From Burkholderiaceae bacterium (GTDB lineage Bacteria; Pseudomonadota; Gammaproteobacteria; Burkholderiales; Burkholderiaceae_E), in contig OMIE01000155.1 of NCBI GenBank assembly GCA_900299025.1, forward strand, positions 1-35,982: DNA of 35,982 bases. The letters are read 5' to 3'. A program made the translations under genes and the position numbers. Within the stretch, counting starts at the first letter, position 1. Every line of letters begins with the position of its first letter. Under the pieces are notes generated by a model. It had not been told where the DNA came from. It was given only the letters and a program-made list of their open reading frames with translations, and did not search any database. Shown one piece after another: positions 1-8,456 of this stretch.

Positions 1-456
1 ATGATGATCGCAACAGCCGAATCGTGTACCGGGGGCATGATCGCCATGGCACTCACCGAAGTGGCTGGGTCAAGCGCCTGGTTTGAACGAGGCATGGTGA
101 GTTACTCCAATCTTGCCAAGTCTGATTTGCTGGCTGTGCCTGCAGAGCTGATCGAACAACACGGTGCGGTCTCCGAGGAAGTTGCTTTAGCCATGGCCTT
201 AGGCGCACTGTCTGCGAGCCCGCGGATTCAGTTTTCAGTCTCAGTTACGGGTATTGCTGGTCCGAGTGGAGGATCAACCGATAAGCCCGTTGGCACCGTT
301 GTCCATGGCTTTGCTTGGCGTGGGAGCGGAGAGGGCGAGCCCATGAGCCACCGCGTCATGCGTCGCCACTATCCCGGTGAGCGGGCAGACGTTCGACTTG
401 CCACCGCACATTTTGCCTTAAGGCAATCGCTAGTCCTGCTACAGGCAGCCGTGTGA
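1..456 (+). CDS. cinA: CinA C-terminal domain / nicotinamide-nucleotide amidohydrolase (probably 5'-partial)
   Basis: Encodes the CinA/PncC amidase domain, which deamidates nicotinamide mononucleotide to nicotinic acid mononucleotide in pyridine-nucleotide salvage. Visible family motifs are AESCTGG at residues 6-12 and SVTGIAGPSGG followed by KPVGTV at about residues 80-100. The protein matches only the C-terminal domain of long CinA proteins. Stand-alone PncC proteins usually have 10-20 residues before the AESCTGG strand, and this frame is open to the first base of the window, so the true start is probably outside it. The gene lies directly upstream of recA in the same direction, the common cinA-recA order. 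It ends 127 bases before recA, and the gap holds recA's own promoter. Function is well supported; the start is not. Confidence 0.9.
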   Translation: MMIATAESCTGGMIAMALTEVAGSSAWFERGMVSYSNLAKSDLLAVPAELIEQHGAVSEEVALAMALGALSASPRIQFSVSVTGIAGPSGGSTDKPVGTVVHGFAWRGSGEGEPMSHRVMRRHYPGERADVRLATAHFALRQSLVLLQAAV

Positions 457-506
457 ATCGATCGATCAATCGAAAATCAATCCATCAAGCGAAGAATCGG
501 TCTTTT

Positions 507-526
507 GACTGATTTTTTATACAGTA
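507..526 (+). promoter_or_regulatory. LexA (SOS) box of recA
   Basis: The sequence CTGATTTTTTATACAG (509-524) matches the proteobacterial LexA consensus CTGT-N8-ACAG at seven of the eight fixed bases (CTGA instead of CTGT). It lies about 60 bases before recA, where the operator is expected. It implies repression of recA, and probably of the coupled recX, by LexA until DNA damage. A possible -10 hexamer, TAGAAT (533-538), lies just downstream, so the operator would overlap the -35 region. The -35 is weak, as expected for a regulated promoter. Confidence 0.7.
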
Positions 527-583
527 TTCTTGTAGAATAATGGCGGGCGCTTTATCCCGTCCACTCAAAACAGAGGATTTCGT

Positions 584-1621
584 ATGGAAGACAGCAAGCA
601 AAAGCTCGAGCGTGCCAAGGCTTTGTCGGCAGCCTTATCGCAAATCGAAAAACAATTCGGAAAAGGCTCGGTCATGCGCATGACCGACAAAGAGATTGAA
701 AACGACCTTGAAGTGGTATCCACTGGCTCACTGGGTCTTGATTTAGCACTGGGTGTTGGTGGATTACCTAGAGGCCGCGTTGTTGAAATTTACGGCCCGG
801 AATCCTCCGGCAAAACGACGCTCACCTTGCAGGTGATTGCCGAGATGCAAAAGCTCGGGGGTACTTGCGCTTTCATCGACGCCGAACATGCGCTTGATGC
901 CCAATACGCACAAAAGCTCGGGGTAAATCTGGCTGATTTACTTATTTCACAACCTGACACCGGTGAGCAGGCCTTAGAGATCGCTGACGCGCTGGTTCGA
1001 TCGGGTTCGGTTGATTTGATCGTAATCGACTCGGTTGCAGCCCTAACGCCAAAAGCCGAGATCGAAGGCGAAATGGGCGACTCACTTCCCGGCCTACAGG
1101 CTCGGTTGATGAGTCAAGCGCTTCGCAAGCTTACAGGCACGATCAAGCGAACCAACACCCTGGTGATCTTTATCAACCAGATTCGCATGAAAATCGGGGT
1201 GATGTTTGGTAATCCTGAAACCACGACAGGGGGTAACGCACTGAAGTTTTACGCGTCGGTGCGGCTCGATATTCGCCGCACCGGATCGATCAAAAAAGGC
1301 GATGAAGTCATTGGTAGCGAGACCAAGGTTAAGGTTGTGAAAAATAAGGTGGCGCCACCATTCCGTCAGGCCGACTTCGACATTTTGTATGGTGAAGGCA
1401 TTTCACGTGAGGGCGAGATTCTCGATTTAGGCTCTGAAGCGAGCATCATCGATAAGAGCGGTGCCTGGTATTCCTATAGTGGCGATCGCATCGGCCAGGG
1501 TAAGGACAACGCTCGTGAGTATCTCCGTGAGCGGCCTGCGCTCGCTCTAGAAATCGAAAACAAGCTTCGTGCGCATCACGGTGTAGCTCAACGTGGCCTT
1601 AGCGCGCCGGAGGCCAACTGA
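584..1621 (+). CDS. recA: Recombinase RecA
   Basis: RecA is the ATP-dependent strand-exchange protein of homologous recombination and the co-protease that triggers LexA cleavage. The 345-residue product has the Walker A motif [10 protein letters not shown] at about residues 70-79, the Walker B segment [10 protein letters not shown] near 145, and the RecA signature [14 protein letters not shown] near 220-235. The core is nearly invariant. The C terminus ends RGLSAPEAN and lacks the strongly acidic tail of E. coli RecA. A ribosome site AGAGG (572-576) precedes ATG 584. An SOS box lies upstream, and recX follows with a 4-base overlap, so the two are probably co-transcribed and translationally coupled. 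Confidence 0.98.
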   Translation: MEDSKQKLERAKALSAALSQIEKQFGKGSVMRMTDKEIENDLEVVSTGSLGLDLALGVGGLPRGRVVEIYGPESSGKTTLTLQVIAEMQKLGGTCAFIDAEHALDAQYAQKLGVNLADLLISQPDTGEQALEIADALVRSGSVDLIVIDSVAALTPKAEIEGEMGDSLPGLQARLMSQALRKLTGTIKRTNTLVIFINQIRMKIGVMFGNPETTTGGNALKFYASVRLDIRRTGSIKKGDEVIGSETKVKVVKNKVAPPFRQADFDILYGEGISREGEILDLGSEASIIDKSGAWYSYSGDRIGQGKDNAREYLRERPALALEIENKLRAHHGVAQRGLSAPEAN

Positions 1622-2052
1622 AAGATTCGTCGCTGATTCAGCGTGGTCTCGCGGCGCTTGCGCGCCGCGAGTATTCCGCTGCCGAACTTAAGCGTAAATT
1701 GGCAGCCCATGCGGCGTCCGACGAAGCGCTTGAAGAAGCTCTTAAGGCGCTGAAAGATCGTGGCTACCTTTCAGAGGAGCGTTTCGCCGAATCGTTTATT
1801 AGGCGGCAGGCAGCGCGTAAGGGCACATCCTTTATTAAGCAAAGTCTTAAACAGCATCAACTGCCAGCCGAACTCATTGCAACGGTGACTACCGATTTGC
1901 AAGCCAGCGAAGAGTCGCGTGCGAGACAACTTTGGGAGCGACGCTTTGGCGAGGTGGCACTCGATCCCAAAGAACGCTTGCGGCAAATGCGCTTTTTAGC
2001 CTCGCGAGGTTTTTCTCACGATGTGATCCGCCGTATCGTCCGTCAGGATTAA
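1618..2052 (+). CDS. recX: Regulatory protein RecX, probable CTG start
   Basis: RecX binds RecA filaments and limits RecA activity. Family features include the opening helix [15 protein letters not shown], then [19 protein letters not shown], and near the end [18 protein letters not shown]. The conserved N-terminal helix lies upstream of the first ordinary start in this frame (TTG 1699), so a start there would cut the protein. Reading back, the frame is open into recA. CTG 1618 sits 4 bases after GGAGG (1609-1613) and overlaps the recA stop (CTGA), giving a 144-residue protein of usual RecX length. CTG 1633 is an alternative without a well-placed ribosome site. The identification is firm; the rare CTG start is inferred from conservation and the ribosome site. 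Confidence 0.87.
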   Translation: MKDSSLIQRGLAALARREYSAAELKRKLAAHAASDEALEEALKALKDRGYLSEERFAESFIRRQAARKGTSFIKQSLKQHQLPAELIATVTTDLQASEESRARQLWERRFGEVALDPKERLRQMRFLASRGFSHDVIRRIVRQD

Positions 2053-2100
2053 CAAGGCTGTCGCAACACCGTAGCAACCCCCGTGATACCATCACCGCAC

Positions 2101-2140
2101 ACGGTGCCTGGGCCTCAGGCGCAGGCTCGAAGAACACCGT
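2101..2140 (+). other. Nested inverted repeats in the recX-sucC spacer
   Basis: ACGGTG (2101-2106) is complementary to CACCGT (2135-2140), and inside it GCCTG (2106-2110) pairs with CAGGC (2116-2120). The structure sits 18 bases before the sucC start. No T-run follows, so an intrinsic terminator is unlikely. It could be a leader structure or a processing site in the sucC mRNA, or chance in GC-rich DNA. Confidence 0.3.
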
Positions 2141-2158
2141 CTGCTAGGGGTAATCCGC

Positions 2159-3325
2159 ATGAAAATTCACGAATATCAAGGCAAGGAGCTGCTGCGTCAG
2201 TTCCATGTACCTGTTCCCAAAGGCAAGCCCGCGTTCACGGTTGATGAAGCGGTTGAAATCGCTCAAGAACTAGGCGGTCCGGTCTGGGTTGTCAAAGCGC
2301 AAATCCATGCAGGTGGGCGCGGCAAAGGTGGTGGGGTCAAACTTGCTCGATCAATTGATGAGGTGCGCAAGCTAGCCTCAGAGATCCTTGGGATGCAACT
2401 CATCACCCACCAGACCGGTGCAGCTGGCCAAAAAGTAAGGCGCTTGCTGATCGAGGAAGGCGCTGATATCCGTAAAGAGTTCTATGTGGGTATCGTGACC
2501 GATCGAATCACCCAAAAGATATGCGTGATGGCTTCATCTGAAGGGGGCATGGAAATTGAAAAAGTTGCCCATGAGACGCCCGAAAAGATTCTAAAGGCCT
2601 TTGTTGAGCCCTCCGAAGGTCTTGCTGATGCAGAGGCTGCAGCCCTTGCAAAGGGGATTGGGATCCCCGATGCCTCAGTGCCGCAGGCTGTGGATGTGCT
2701 CAAGAAGCTGTATCAAGCCTACTTCGATACCGATGCATCCTTGGCCGAAATCAATCCGCTCATCCTGACCGGTTCTGGCGATGTTCGTGCGCTCGATGCG
2801 AAGTTCAATTTTGATAGTAACGCCTTGTTTCGGCATCCTGAGATTGTTGCTTTCCGTGATCTTGATGAAGAAGATCCTGCCGAGATTCGTGCCAGTCAGT
2901 TTGATCTTGCCTACATACAGCTCGATGGCAATATCGGTTGCCTGGTGAACGGCGCTGGTTTGGCGATGGCCACGATGGATACGATTAAGCTCTTCGGCGG
3001 TGAGCCTGCAAACTTTCTCGACGTAGGGGGTGGTGCCACCACCGAGAAAGTCACCGAAGCCTTCAAGATCATGCTTGACAACCCGAAGCTTAAGGCAATC
3101 CTGGTCAATATTTTCGGCGGCATTATGCGTTGCGATGTGATCGCGCAAGGTGTTGTGGAAGCTTGTAAAGCTGTGAGCCTCTCGGTGCCGCTTGTGGTTC
3201 GTATGAAGGGCACCAACGAAGACTTGGGCAAGCAAATCCTCAGAGATTCGGGCTTACCAATCATTTCTGCCGACACCATGGCCGAAGCAGCCGAGAAGGT
3301 TGTTGCTGCGGCCAAGGGCCACTGA
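2159..3325 (+). CDS. sucC: Succinate-CoA ligase [ADP-forming], beta subunit
   Basis: Beta subunit of succinyl-CoA synthetase, which makes ATP (or GTP) and succinate from succinyl-CoA in the TCA cycle. The 388-residue product is the same length as E. coli SucC. It opens with the typical [15 protein letters not shown]. An ATP-grasp domain follows with [15 protein letters not shown] near residues 46-60 and the metal-binding segment AEINPL near 198-203. The CoA-ligase domain has GGGATTEKV and [13 protein letters not shown] near 285-330. A ribosome site AGGGG lies about 9 bases before ATG. sucD follows after 22 bases, so the two subunits are made from one message. Confidence 0.98.
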   Translation: MKIHEYQGKELLRQFHVPVPKGKPAFTVDEAVEIAQELGGPVWVVKAQIHAGGRGKGGGVKLARSIDEVRKLASEILGMQLITHQTGAAGQKVRRLLIEEGADIRKEFYVGIVTDRITQKICVMASSEGGMEIEKVAHETPEKILKAFVEPSEGLADAEAAALAKGIGIPDASVPQAVDVLKKLYQAYFDTDASLAEINPLILTGSGDVRALDAKFNFDSNALFRHPEIVAFRDLDEEDPAEIRASQFDLAYIQLDGNIGCLVNGAGLAMATMDTIKLFGGEPANFLDVGGGATTEKVTEAFKIMLDNPKLKAILVNIFGGIMRCDVIAQGVVEACKAVSLSVPLVVRMKGTNEDLGKQILRDSGLPIISADTMAEAAEKVVAAAKGH

Positions 3326-3347
3326 TTAACCATTCGGGGTCTATCCG

Positions 3348-4229
3348 ATGAGCATTCTGATTAATAAAGACACCAAGGTCATCACCCAGGGAATCACTGG
3401 CAAGACGGGTCAGTTCCATACAAGGATGTGCCGCGACTATGCAAACGGCAAAGCCTGTTTTGTTGCAGGCGTGAATCCAAAGAAAGCCGGTGAGGATTTT
3501 GAAGGTATCCCCATTTATGCCTCAGTTAAGGACGCAAAGGCGTCGACTGGTGCAACGGTCTCGGTGATCTATGTTCCGCCAGCAGGTGCTGCGGCAGCGA
3601 TTTGGGAGGCAGTTGAGGCTGATCTCGATTTGGCTATTTGCATTACCGAGGGCATCCCCGTTCGCGATATGCTGGAGGTTCGCAACCGCATGAAGCGGGA
3701 AAACAAGCGAACCCTATTGCTTGGTCCAAATTGCCCAGGTTTGATCACGCCTGACGAAATCAAGATAGGCATCATGCCAGGGCATATTCACCGAAAAGGC
3801 CGCATCGGGATCGTATCGCGTTCTGGAACCTTGACTTATGAAGCGGTTGGCCAAGTCACTGAGTTAGGATTGGGGCAATCGTCGGCTGTCGGTATTGGTG
3901 GTGATCCAATCAATGGTCTGAAACACATTGATGTGCTTAAAATGTTTAACGATGATCCAGATACTGATGCGGTCATCATGATCGGCGAGATCGGTGGTCC
4001 CGACGAAGTCAACGCTGCACGTTGGGCTAAAGAGCATATGAAAAAACCTGTTGTTGGTTTTATTGCAGGGGTCACAGCGCCACCAGGCAAGCGCATGGGG
4101 CATGCAGGTGCCTTGATATCGGGCGGCGATGACACCGCACAAGCTAAGCTGGATATCCTGGAAGCTTGCGGTATTCGCACCACTAAAAACCCCTCTGAAA
4201 TGGCAGCTTTACTCAAGAAGGTCATGTAA
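3348..4229 (+). CDS. sucD: Succinate-CoA ligase [ADP-forming], alpha subunit
   Basis: Alpha subunit of succinyl-CoA synthetase. It binds CoA in its N-terminal Rossmann domain and carries the phosphorylated histidine. Visible motifs are ITQGITGKTGQFHT at residues 13-26, GPNCPG near 127-132, and GHAGALISGG near 248-257, which contains the active-site His. Its 293 residues are close to the usual 289-293. It forms the alpha-beta complex with the adjacent sucC product. Confidence 0.98.
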   Translation: MSILINKDTKVITQGITGKTGQFHTRMCRDYANGKACFVAGVNPKKAGEDFEGIPIYASVKDAKASTGATVSVIYVPPAGAAAAIWEAVEADLDLAICITEGIPVRDMLEVRNRMKRENKRTLLLGPNCPGLITPDEIKIGIMPGHIHRKGRIGIVSRSGTLTYEAVGQVTELGLGQSSAVGIGGDPINGLKHIDVLKMFNDDPDTDAVIMIGEIGGPDEVNAARWAKEHMKKPVVGFIAGVTAPPGKRMGHAGALISGGDDTAQAKLDILEACGIRTTKNPSEMAALLKKVM

Positions 4230-4231
4230 GC

Positions 4232-4256
4232 GCAGGCTATCTGCACTTCTTTTTTT
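4232..4256 (+). terminator. Weak possible terminator after sucD
   Basis: A short hairpin GCAG-gctat-CTGC (4232-4244) is followed within a few bases by a T-rich run (4247-4256). The 4-bp stem is short for an intrinsic terminator, so this is only a candidate for the end of the sucCD message. Confidence 0.25.
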
Positions 4257-4324
4257 ACGGTCAGGTGATCGGATCGTCTTGAATAAAGCGACCGTCGCTT
4301 GCTGAAGTACAAGGGAGCCTTGTT

Positions 4325-4480
4325 ATGAAAGAGAACGAAAGGCCGGTCGTTCGACGTGGTTTGGATGTTTCACGAGGATCGAAAGTGACCGAGGGTATGT
4401 CCTTGCTTACTTACCTCGGTTTATTGGCGAGTGCTGGTGTCATCACCAGCATGCTTGCGCGCTGGCTCTTGCAAGCCTAA
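4325..4480 (+). CDS. Small single-pass membrane protein, unknown function
   Basis: A 51-codon frame begins with ATG 4325, preceded by a good ribosome site AGGGAG (4313-4318). The product starts with a charged stretch (MKENERPVVRRGLDVSRGSK) and ends with a hydrophobic helix from about residue 25 (MSLLTYLGLLASAGVITSM, then LARWLLQA). That fits a small inner-membrane protein with a basic cytoplasmic N terminus. I do not recognise the family. It lies between sucD and the rubredoxin gene, same strand, and ends about 30 bases before the latter, so it may share a transcript with it. The strong ribosome site and composition favour a real gene. Confidence 0.6.
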   Translation: MKENERPVVRRGLDVSRGSKVTEGMSLLTYLGLLASAGVITSMLARWLLQA

Positions 4481-4509
4481 CAAGCTAAGCCACGCATAAG
4501 GGTGATTTG

Positions 4510-4689
4510 ATGACTGAGCAAGCGAATAAGACTTGGATGTGTTTGATCTGCGGCTGGATTTACGATGAAGCCGCCGGCTTGCCTGAAGAGGGTATTGCCG
4601 CGGGAACTCGCTGGGAGGATGTTCCCATCAATTGGACTTGCCCGGAGTGTGGCGCGAGAAAAGAAGACTTTGAAATGGTTGAAATCTGA
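4510..4689 (+). CDS. Rubredoxin
   Basis: A 59-residue rubredoxin: a small soluble electron carrier with one iron held by four cysteines. The two knuckles are visible as CLICGWIYDEAAG near residues 11-23 and CPECGARKEDF near 44-54, with the conserved GTRWEDVPINWTCP between them. ATG 4510 is preferred over the in-frame TTG 4507 because AAGGG (4498-4502) lies 7 bases before it. No rubredoxin reductase or alkane hydroxylase gene is next to it, so its redox partner is not evident here. Confidence 0.95.
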   Translation: MTEQANKTWMCLICGWIYDEAAGLPEEGIAAGTRWEDVPINWTCPECGARKEDFEMVEI

Positions 4690-4818
4690 GTTGCAGGACC
4701 AGGCTTTGACTTAAACGATTATCTCGACGCCAAACTAATTTTCCCGAAGCTAAACCATTCTTTTTAGCTATGTGGACATGCTTCCGTGAGCATGCTTTGA
4801 AGCATTGCTCGTTTCGCG

Positions 4819-6417
4819 TTAAAGCTTTGCTCGCTTGACGACTTGATAACGTTCTAAGGTTTTCTTTCGGGCTTGATCGTGATTAACGATCGGCAAGGGG
4901 TAGTCGCTGCCAAGTTTGAATCCAATTGCCTGAGCATCGAGTCCTCCCATTTCCCAGGGGGCGTGAATTTGCTTGTCTGAGAGTTGTGCGATCTCAGGAA
5001 GGTAGCGGCGGATAAAGCGCGCCTCCCGATCAAATTTTTCACTCTGGCTCACGGGGTTGAAAATACGAAAGTAGGGTTGAGCGTCGCAGCCGCTAGATGC
5101 CGCCCACTGCCAACCACCATTATTGGCAGCAAGATCAAAATCAAGCAGGTGCTGGGCAAACCATGCTTCACCCCAGCGCCAATCAAGCCCTAAGTCTTTG
5201 CACAAAAACGATGCGGTTACCATGCGAAGGCGATTGTGCATATAGCCGCTTTGCAAGAGTTGCCTCATGGCTGCATCGACAAGTGGATATCCGGTTTGCC
5301 CATGACACCAGGCCTGAAAGTCCGCTGACGCTTTCGACCCATCCTCCCAAGCGATGAGGTCATATTCGGGCTTAAAGGATTGGCGCACAACATGTGGAAA
5401 GTGATACAGAATTTGCATGTAAAAATCACGCCAAATCAATTCGCTCAGCCAGGTCTGAGCGCCCGAGCTTGCGGCTTGCAGAGCCAGACGGGTGAGTTCT
5501 CGAATGCTGATCGTTCCAAACCTTAAATGTACCGATAAATAAGACGGTCCTTTGAGTGCAGGGAAATCACGTGCCTTATCGTAGCGATCAATCCTGCCAG
5601 CAAAATCCTTCAAAAGAGCTCTCGCGCCGTTTGCTCCGACTGGCACGCGAAGTTGGCTTAAGTTAGTGCTACGAAAACCAATCGCCTCGAGACTAGGCGG
5701 GGTCCCAAACCACAAGCCCCAGTCTCTTGAGTGTGCAAGGGCGCGACAGGCTGATTGTTGCGCTGGATCAGGCGCCATTAATCGGCGCTGATCAACCTTG
5801 GCTTCAGCGATAGCTTCTTGCTGTGCCGCAAGTCGCTTAAGCCAAGACTGCTTATAGGGTGTAAAAACACTATAAGGTTTAGACGCCTGCGTCAGTATCT
5901 CGCTGCGCTCAAAAACAACATGATCTTTATACGAAAAACAACCAATTTGCATGGCCCTAAGCGCTTGCGTGAGGTGGCCATCACGACAAAGCGCATAGGG
6001 ATCATCATCGTGATTAAAAAATACCGCGTCCACGGCAAGCGCTTTGACTAGTTCTGGCAAAGCGTCCTGGGCATGTGCATGAACGGTGATTAAACTGCCT
6101 GCCAGCGCAGCACCGCTCTCAAGGCTTCGTAGACTTTCCCAAATAAACTCTACACGCCGATCGGCGCGATCGGGCAGTGCATCCAAAATCGCCCGATCAA
6201 ACACAAAAAGCAATTGCACCGATTCAGATAAATGACAGGCATGGGCAAGCGCCTGATGATCGTCGATACGCAAGTCGCGGCGCAGTATCACAAGGCTTCG
6301 CCGATAAGGGCGTGAGCTAGGCTTGATGCTGCCTTGTCTGCTGTTTTCTGCGCCTACGCTCACGGGCATTTCCTCATGGCATTTCCTGGTAAGCAGTCCT
6401 TGACGGACCTGATGCAC
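4819..6417 (-). CDS. phrB: Deoxyribodipyrimidine photolyase (cryptochrome/photolyase family)
   Basis: A light-driven flavoenzyme that splits cyclobutane pyrimidine dimers. The alpha/beta antenna domain begins at about residue 41 with SLVILRRDLRIDDHQAL. The FAD-binding helical domain holds the family signature NNGGWQWAASSGCDAQPYF followed by RIFNPVSQSEKFD near residues 430-465. Length is 532 residues if translation starts at GTG 6417, which follows AGG at a 5-base spacing. ATG 6369 would give 516 residues but its AGGA lies only 2 bases away. The first 40 residues are not part of the conserved fold, so the start is uncertain. The gene is alone on the reverse strand between rubredoxin and a divergent SDR gene. 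Confidence 0.95.
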   Translation of the reverse strand: MHQVRQGLLTRKCHEEMPVSVGAENSRQGSIKPSSRPYRRSLVILRRDLRIDDHQALAHACHLSESVQLLFVFDRAILDALPDRADRRVEFIWESLRSLESGAALAGSLITVHAHAQDALPELVKALAVDAVFFNHDDDPYALCRDGHLTQALRAMQIGCFSYKDHVVFERSEILTQASKPYSVFTPYKQSWLKRLAAQQEAIAEAKVDQRRLMAPDPAQQSACRALAHSRDWGLWFGTPPSLEAIGFRSTNLSQLRVPVGANGARALLKDFAGRIDRYDKARDFPALKGPSYLSVHLRFGTISIRELTRLALQAASSGAQTWLSELIWRDFYMQILYHFPHVVRQSFKPEYDLIAWEDGSKASADFQAWCHGQTGYPLVDAAMRQLLQSGYMHNRLRMVTASFLCKDLGLDWRWGEAWFAQHLLDFDLAANNGGWQWAASSGCDAQPYFRIFNPVSQSEKFDREARFIRRYLPEIAQLSDKQIHAPWEMGGLDAQAIGFKLGSDYPLPIVNHDQARKKTLERYQVVKRAKL

Positions 6418-6464
6418 TAAAACCTATCTGATGTAATAGGGTGGCCTGATGCATTAAAACGTAC
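6408..6464 (-). repeat. Direct repeat upstream of the photolyase gene
   Basis: Two near-identical copies of CCTGATGCAYTAAAAC (top-strand reading) start at 6408 and 6445, 37 bases apart. They differ at one base, C or T. The first covers the proposed GTG start of the photolyase and the second lies upstream of it. They may be regulator half-sites or a small segmental duplication. See findings. Confidence 0.55.
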
Positions 6465-6596
6465 CGATTATCCTGGACTCGATGCTCGCATTCCCTAGAA
6501 ACACGAGTGCTTCGGAAGGGGTATGCGATCCAGGGCTGCTAGCATCGCGCGGTCAGTCAATGAAACGCTTGCAAAGCCCATATTTAGGAGAACCAC

Positions 6597-7376
6597 ATGG
6601 ATTTAGGGATTAAGGGTCGTTGGGCCTTGGTTTGTGCGTCAAGCAAAGGCCTCGGTTTGGGGTGCGCCGCATCGCTTGCGGCCGAAGGCGTGAATCTTGT
6701 GATGAACGCGCGCAGTGAGCCCCTGCTCAACGAGGAGGCAAAACGCCTGGCTGCCGAGTATGGTGTCACGGTCCACGCAGTGGCGGGTGATATCACCACC
6801 GAGGCGATTCGCCAGAAAGCACTCGCAGCAGCGCCGCAAATCGATATCCTGATTAATAACGCTGGCGGTCCCCCACCCGGTGATTTTCGTAACTTTTCTC
6901 GTGATGATTGGATTAAGGCTGTTGATGCCAATATGCTGACACCGATCGAACTCATCAAAGCAACTGTCGATGGGATGATCGCCCGAAAGTTCGGGCGTGT
7001 GGTCAACATCACCTCCTCAGCGGTAAAAGCACCCATTGACGTCCTAGCGCTGTCAAACGGCGCAAGAAGCGGCTTAACCGGTTTCATAGCGGGTCTTTCG
7101 CGCAAAACAGCTCTTCACAACGTAACGATCAACAACTTGTTACCTGGCATGTTTGACACGGATCGTCTCCGTGGCACGATCAAGGCTGCGGCAGCCCAAA
7201 TGGGTGTTTCAGAGGACGAGGCGGCAAAGCGTCGTATGGCTGGTGTGCCCGCTGGTCGCTTTGGCAATGCCCATGAATTTGGGCAGGCATGTGCTTATTT
7301 GTGTAGCGCACAAGCCTCTTACGTCACAGGGCAGAATTTCCTGATCGATGGCGGCGCATATCCCGGAACCTTTTGA
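6597..7376 (+). CDS. SDR-family oxidoreductase lacking the canonical YxxxK
   Basis: A short-chain dehydrogenase/reductase fold of 259 residues. The cofactor motif is seen as ASSKGLGLG near residues 14-22, NNAGG near 88-92 and DANML near 112. In the active site, ITSSAVKAP is followed by ALSNGARSG where classical SDRs have YxxxK, so the catalytic Tyr and Lys appear replaced by Ser and Arg. This matches a divergent set of proteobacterial SDRs usually annotated as 3-oxoacyl-ACP reductase-like; the true substrate is not known to me. A good ribosome site TAGGAGA (6584-6590) precedes ATG 6597. A quinone oxidoreductase gene follows after 43 bases on the same strand. Confidence 0.85.
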   Translation: MDLGIKGRWALVCASSKGLGLGCAASLAAEGVNLVMNARSEPLLNEEAKRLAAEYGVTVHAVAGDITTEAIRQKALAAAPQIDILINNAGGPPPGDFRNFSRDDWIKAVDANMLTPIELIKATVDGMIARKFGRVVNITSSAVKAPIDVLALSNGARSGLTGFIAGLSRKTALHNVTINNLLPGMFDTDRLRGTIKAAAAQMGVSEDEAAKRRMAGVPAGRFGNAHEFGQACAYLCSAQASYVTGQNFLIDGGAYPGTF

Positions 7377-7419
7377 CTACAGCCAAGGCTCAGACTGAAT
7401 TATTTAACGGAGAACAAGT

Positions 7420-8397
7420 ATGACCATGCAAACAACAAAAGCGATTCGGATGACTTCAACAGGGGGTCCCGAAGTCATGACCTATGTTGACGTCGAGTTA
7501 GGTGCGCCCGCAGCAGGCGAAATCCAGGTGCGTCATGAAGCGATTGGCCTTAATTATATCGATGTGTATTTTAGGACAGGGCTTTACCCCGTGCCGCTCC
7601 CCGCTGGGCTTGGCTTAGAGGGGGCAGGTGTGGTGACTGCAGCTGGAGAAGGTGTTGACTTTAAGCCTGGTGATCGGGTTGCTTACTGCGATCGTCCGCC
7701 TGGCTCTTATGCTCAAATGCGCAACATGCCTGCAAAGTCTGTGGTGAAAGTGCCAGACGGCATAGGTCTAGATACAGCAGCCGCTATGATGCTAAAAGGC
7801 ATGACGGTTGAGTATTTATTTCATCGTACATTCCAAGTGCAAGCTGGCCAGACCATTCTTTTTCACGCTGCCGCAGGCGGTGTTGGTTTGATCGCCATGC
7901 AATGGGCCAAGGCTTTGGGCTTAACCGTCATCGGTACGGTTGGCTCCGATGAAAAGGCAGAACTTGCAAAAAAACACGGATGCGACTACCCGATTGTTTA
8001 CACCCGCGAAAATTTTCAGCAAAAAGTTATGGAAATTACAAACGGCAAGGGTGTACCGGTGGTTTATGACTCGATTGGTAAGGATACTTTCCAAGGGTCG
8101 ATCGATTCGCTCTCGCCTTTTGGGATGTTTGTCAGCTTCGGTAATGCATCAGGGCCTGTACCACCCGTGCCCCTTACCGCGCTCAAAGGCAATCTTTATA
8201 TGTGCCGCCCTTCGTTGATGGCTCATACTGCAACCCGGTCAACCCTCGAAGCTATGTCAGCGCGCTTATTCGACATGGTGAAATCGGGTAAGGTAAAGAT
8301 CGAGATCGACCAGCGCTACGCGTTGAAAGACGCAGCTCAGTCGCATCGTGATCTAGAGTCGCGCAAGACAACTGGGTCGACTATTCTATTACCTTGA
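7420..8397 (+). CDS. qor: NADPH:quinone oxidoreductase (zinc-free MDR family)
   Basis: A 325-residue medium-chain reductase of the quinone oxidoreductase branch, predicted to reduce quinones or enones with NADPH. The GroES-like domain has HEAIGLNYIDVYFRTGLYP near residues 39-57 and GLEGAGVV near 67-74. The Rossmann domain has HAAAGGVGLIAMQWAK near 149-164. No zinc-ligand cysteine pattern of alcohol dehydrogenases is present, as expected for QorA. ATG 7420 follows GGAG (7410-7413). Its stop overlaps the TTGA at 8394, so it is probably co-transcribed with tcdA. Confidence 0.93.
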   Translation: MTMQTTKAIRMTSTGGPEVMTYVDVELGAPAAGEIQVRHEAIGLNYIDVYFRTGLYPVPLPAGLGLEGAGVVTAAGEGVDFKPGDRVAYCDRPPGSYAQMRNMPAKSVVKVPDGIGLDTAAAMMLKGMTVEYLFHRTFQVQAGQTILFHAAAGGVGLIAMQWAKALGLTVIGTVGSDEKAELAKKHGCDYPIVYTRENFQQKVMEITNGKGVPVVYDSIGKDTFQGSIDSLSPFGMFVSFGNASGPVPPVPLTALKGNLYMCRPSLMAHTATRSTLEAMSARLFDMVKSGKVKIEIDQRYALKDAAQSHRDLESRKTTGSTILLP

Positions 8398-8456
8398 TCG
8401 ATACGATTTCCGGAGGGCGCTCACGCCGTCCAGGTTTTCAGGAAATAGGCGGCGGG

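Noticed and set aside
2675-3333. Long antisense open frames opposite sucC (186 and 140 codons)
   Set aside because: They lie fully opposite a strongly conserved gene, lack ribosome sites and resemble no family; codon bias of sucC explains the lack of stops.
6374-6454. Short leader-peptide frame upstream of the photolyase, beginning at the ATG in the second repeat copy
   Set aside because: About 25 codons with no ribosome site and no attenuator-like structure after it.
6584-7105. 173-codon reverse frame opposite the SDR gene
   Set aside because: Mirror of the SDR coding frame; the forward product has clear domains and a good ribosome site.
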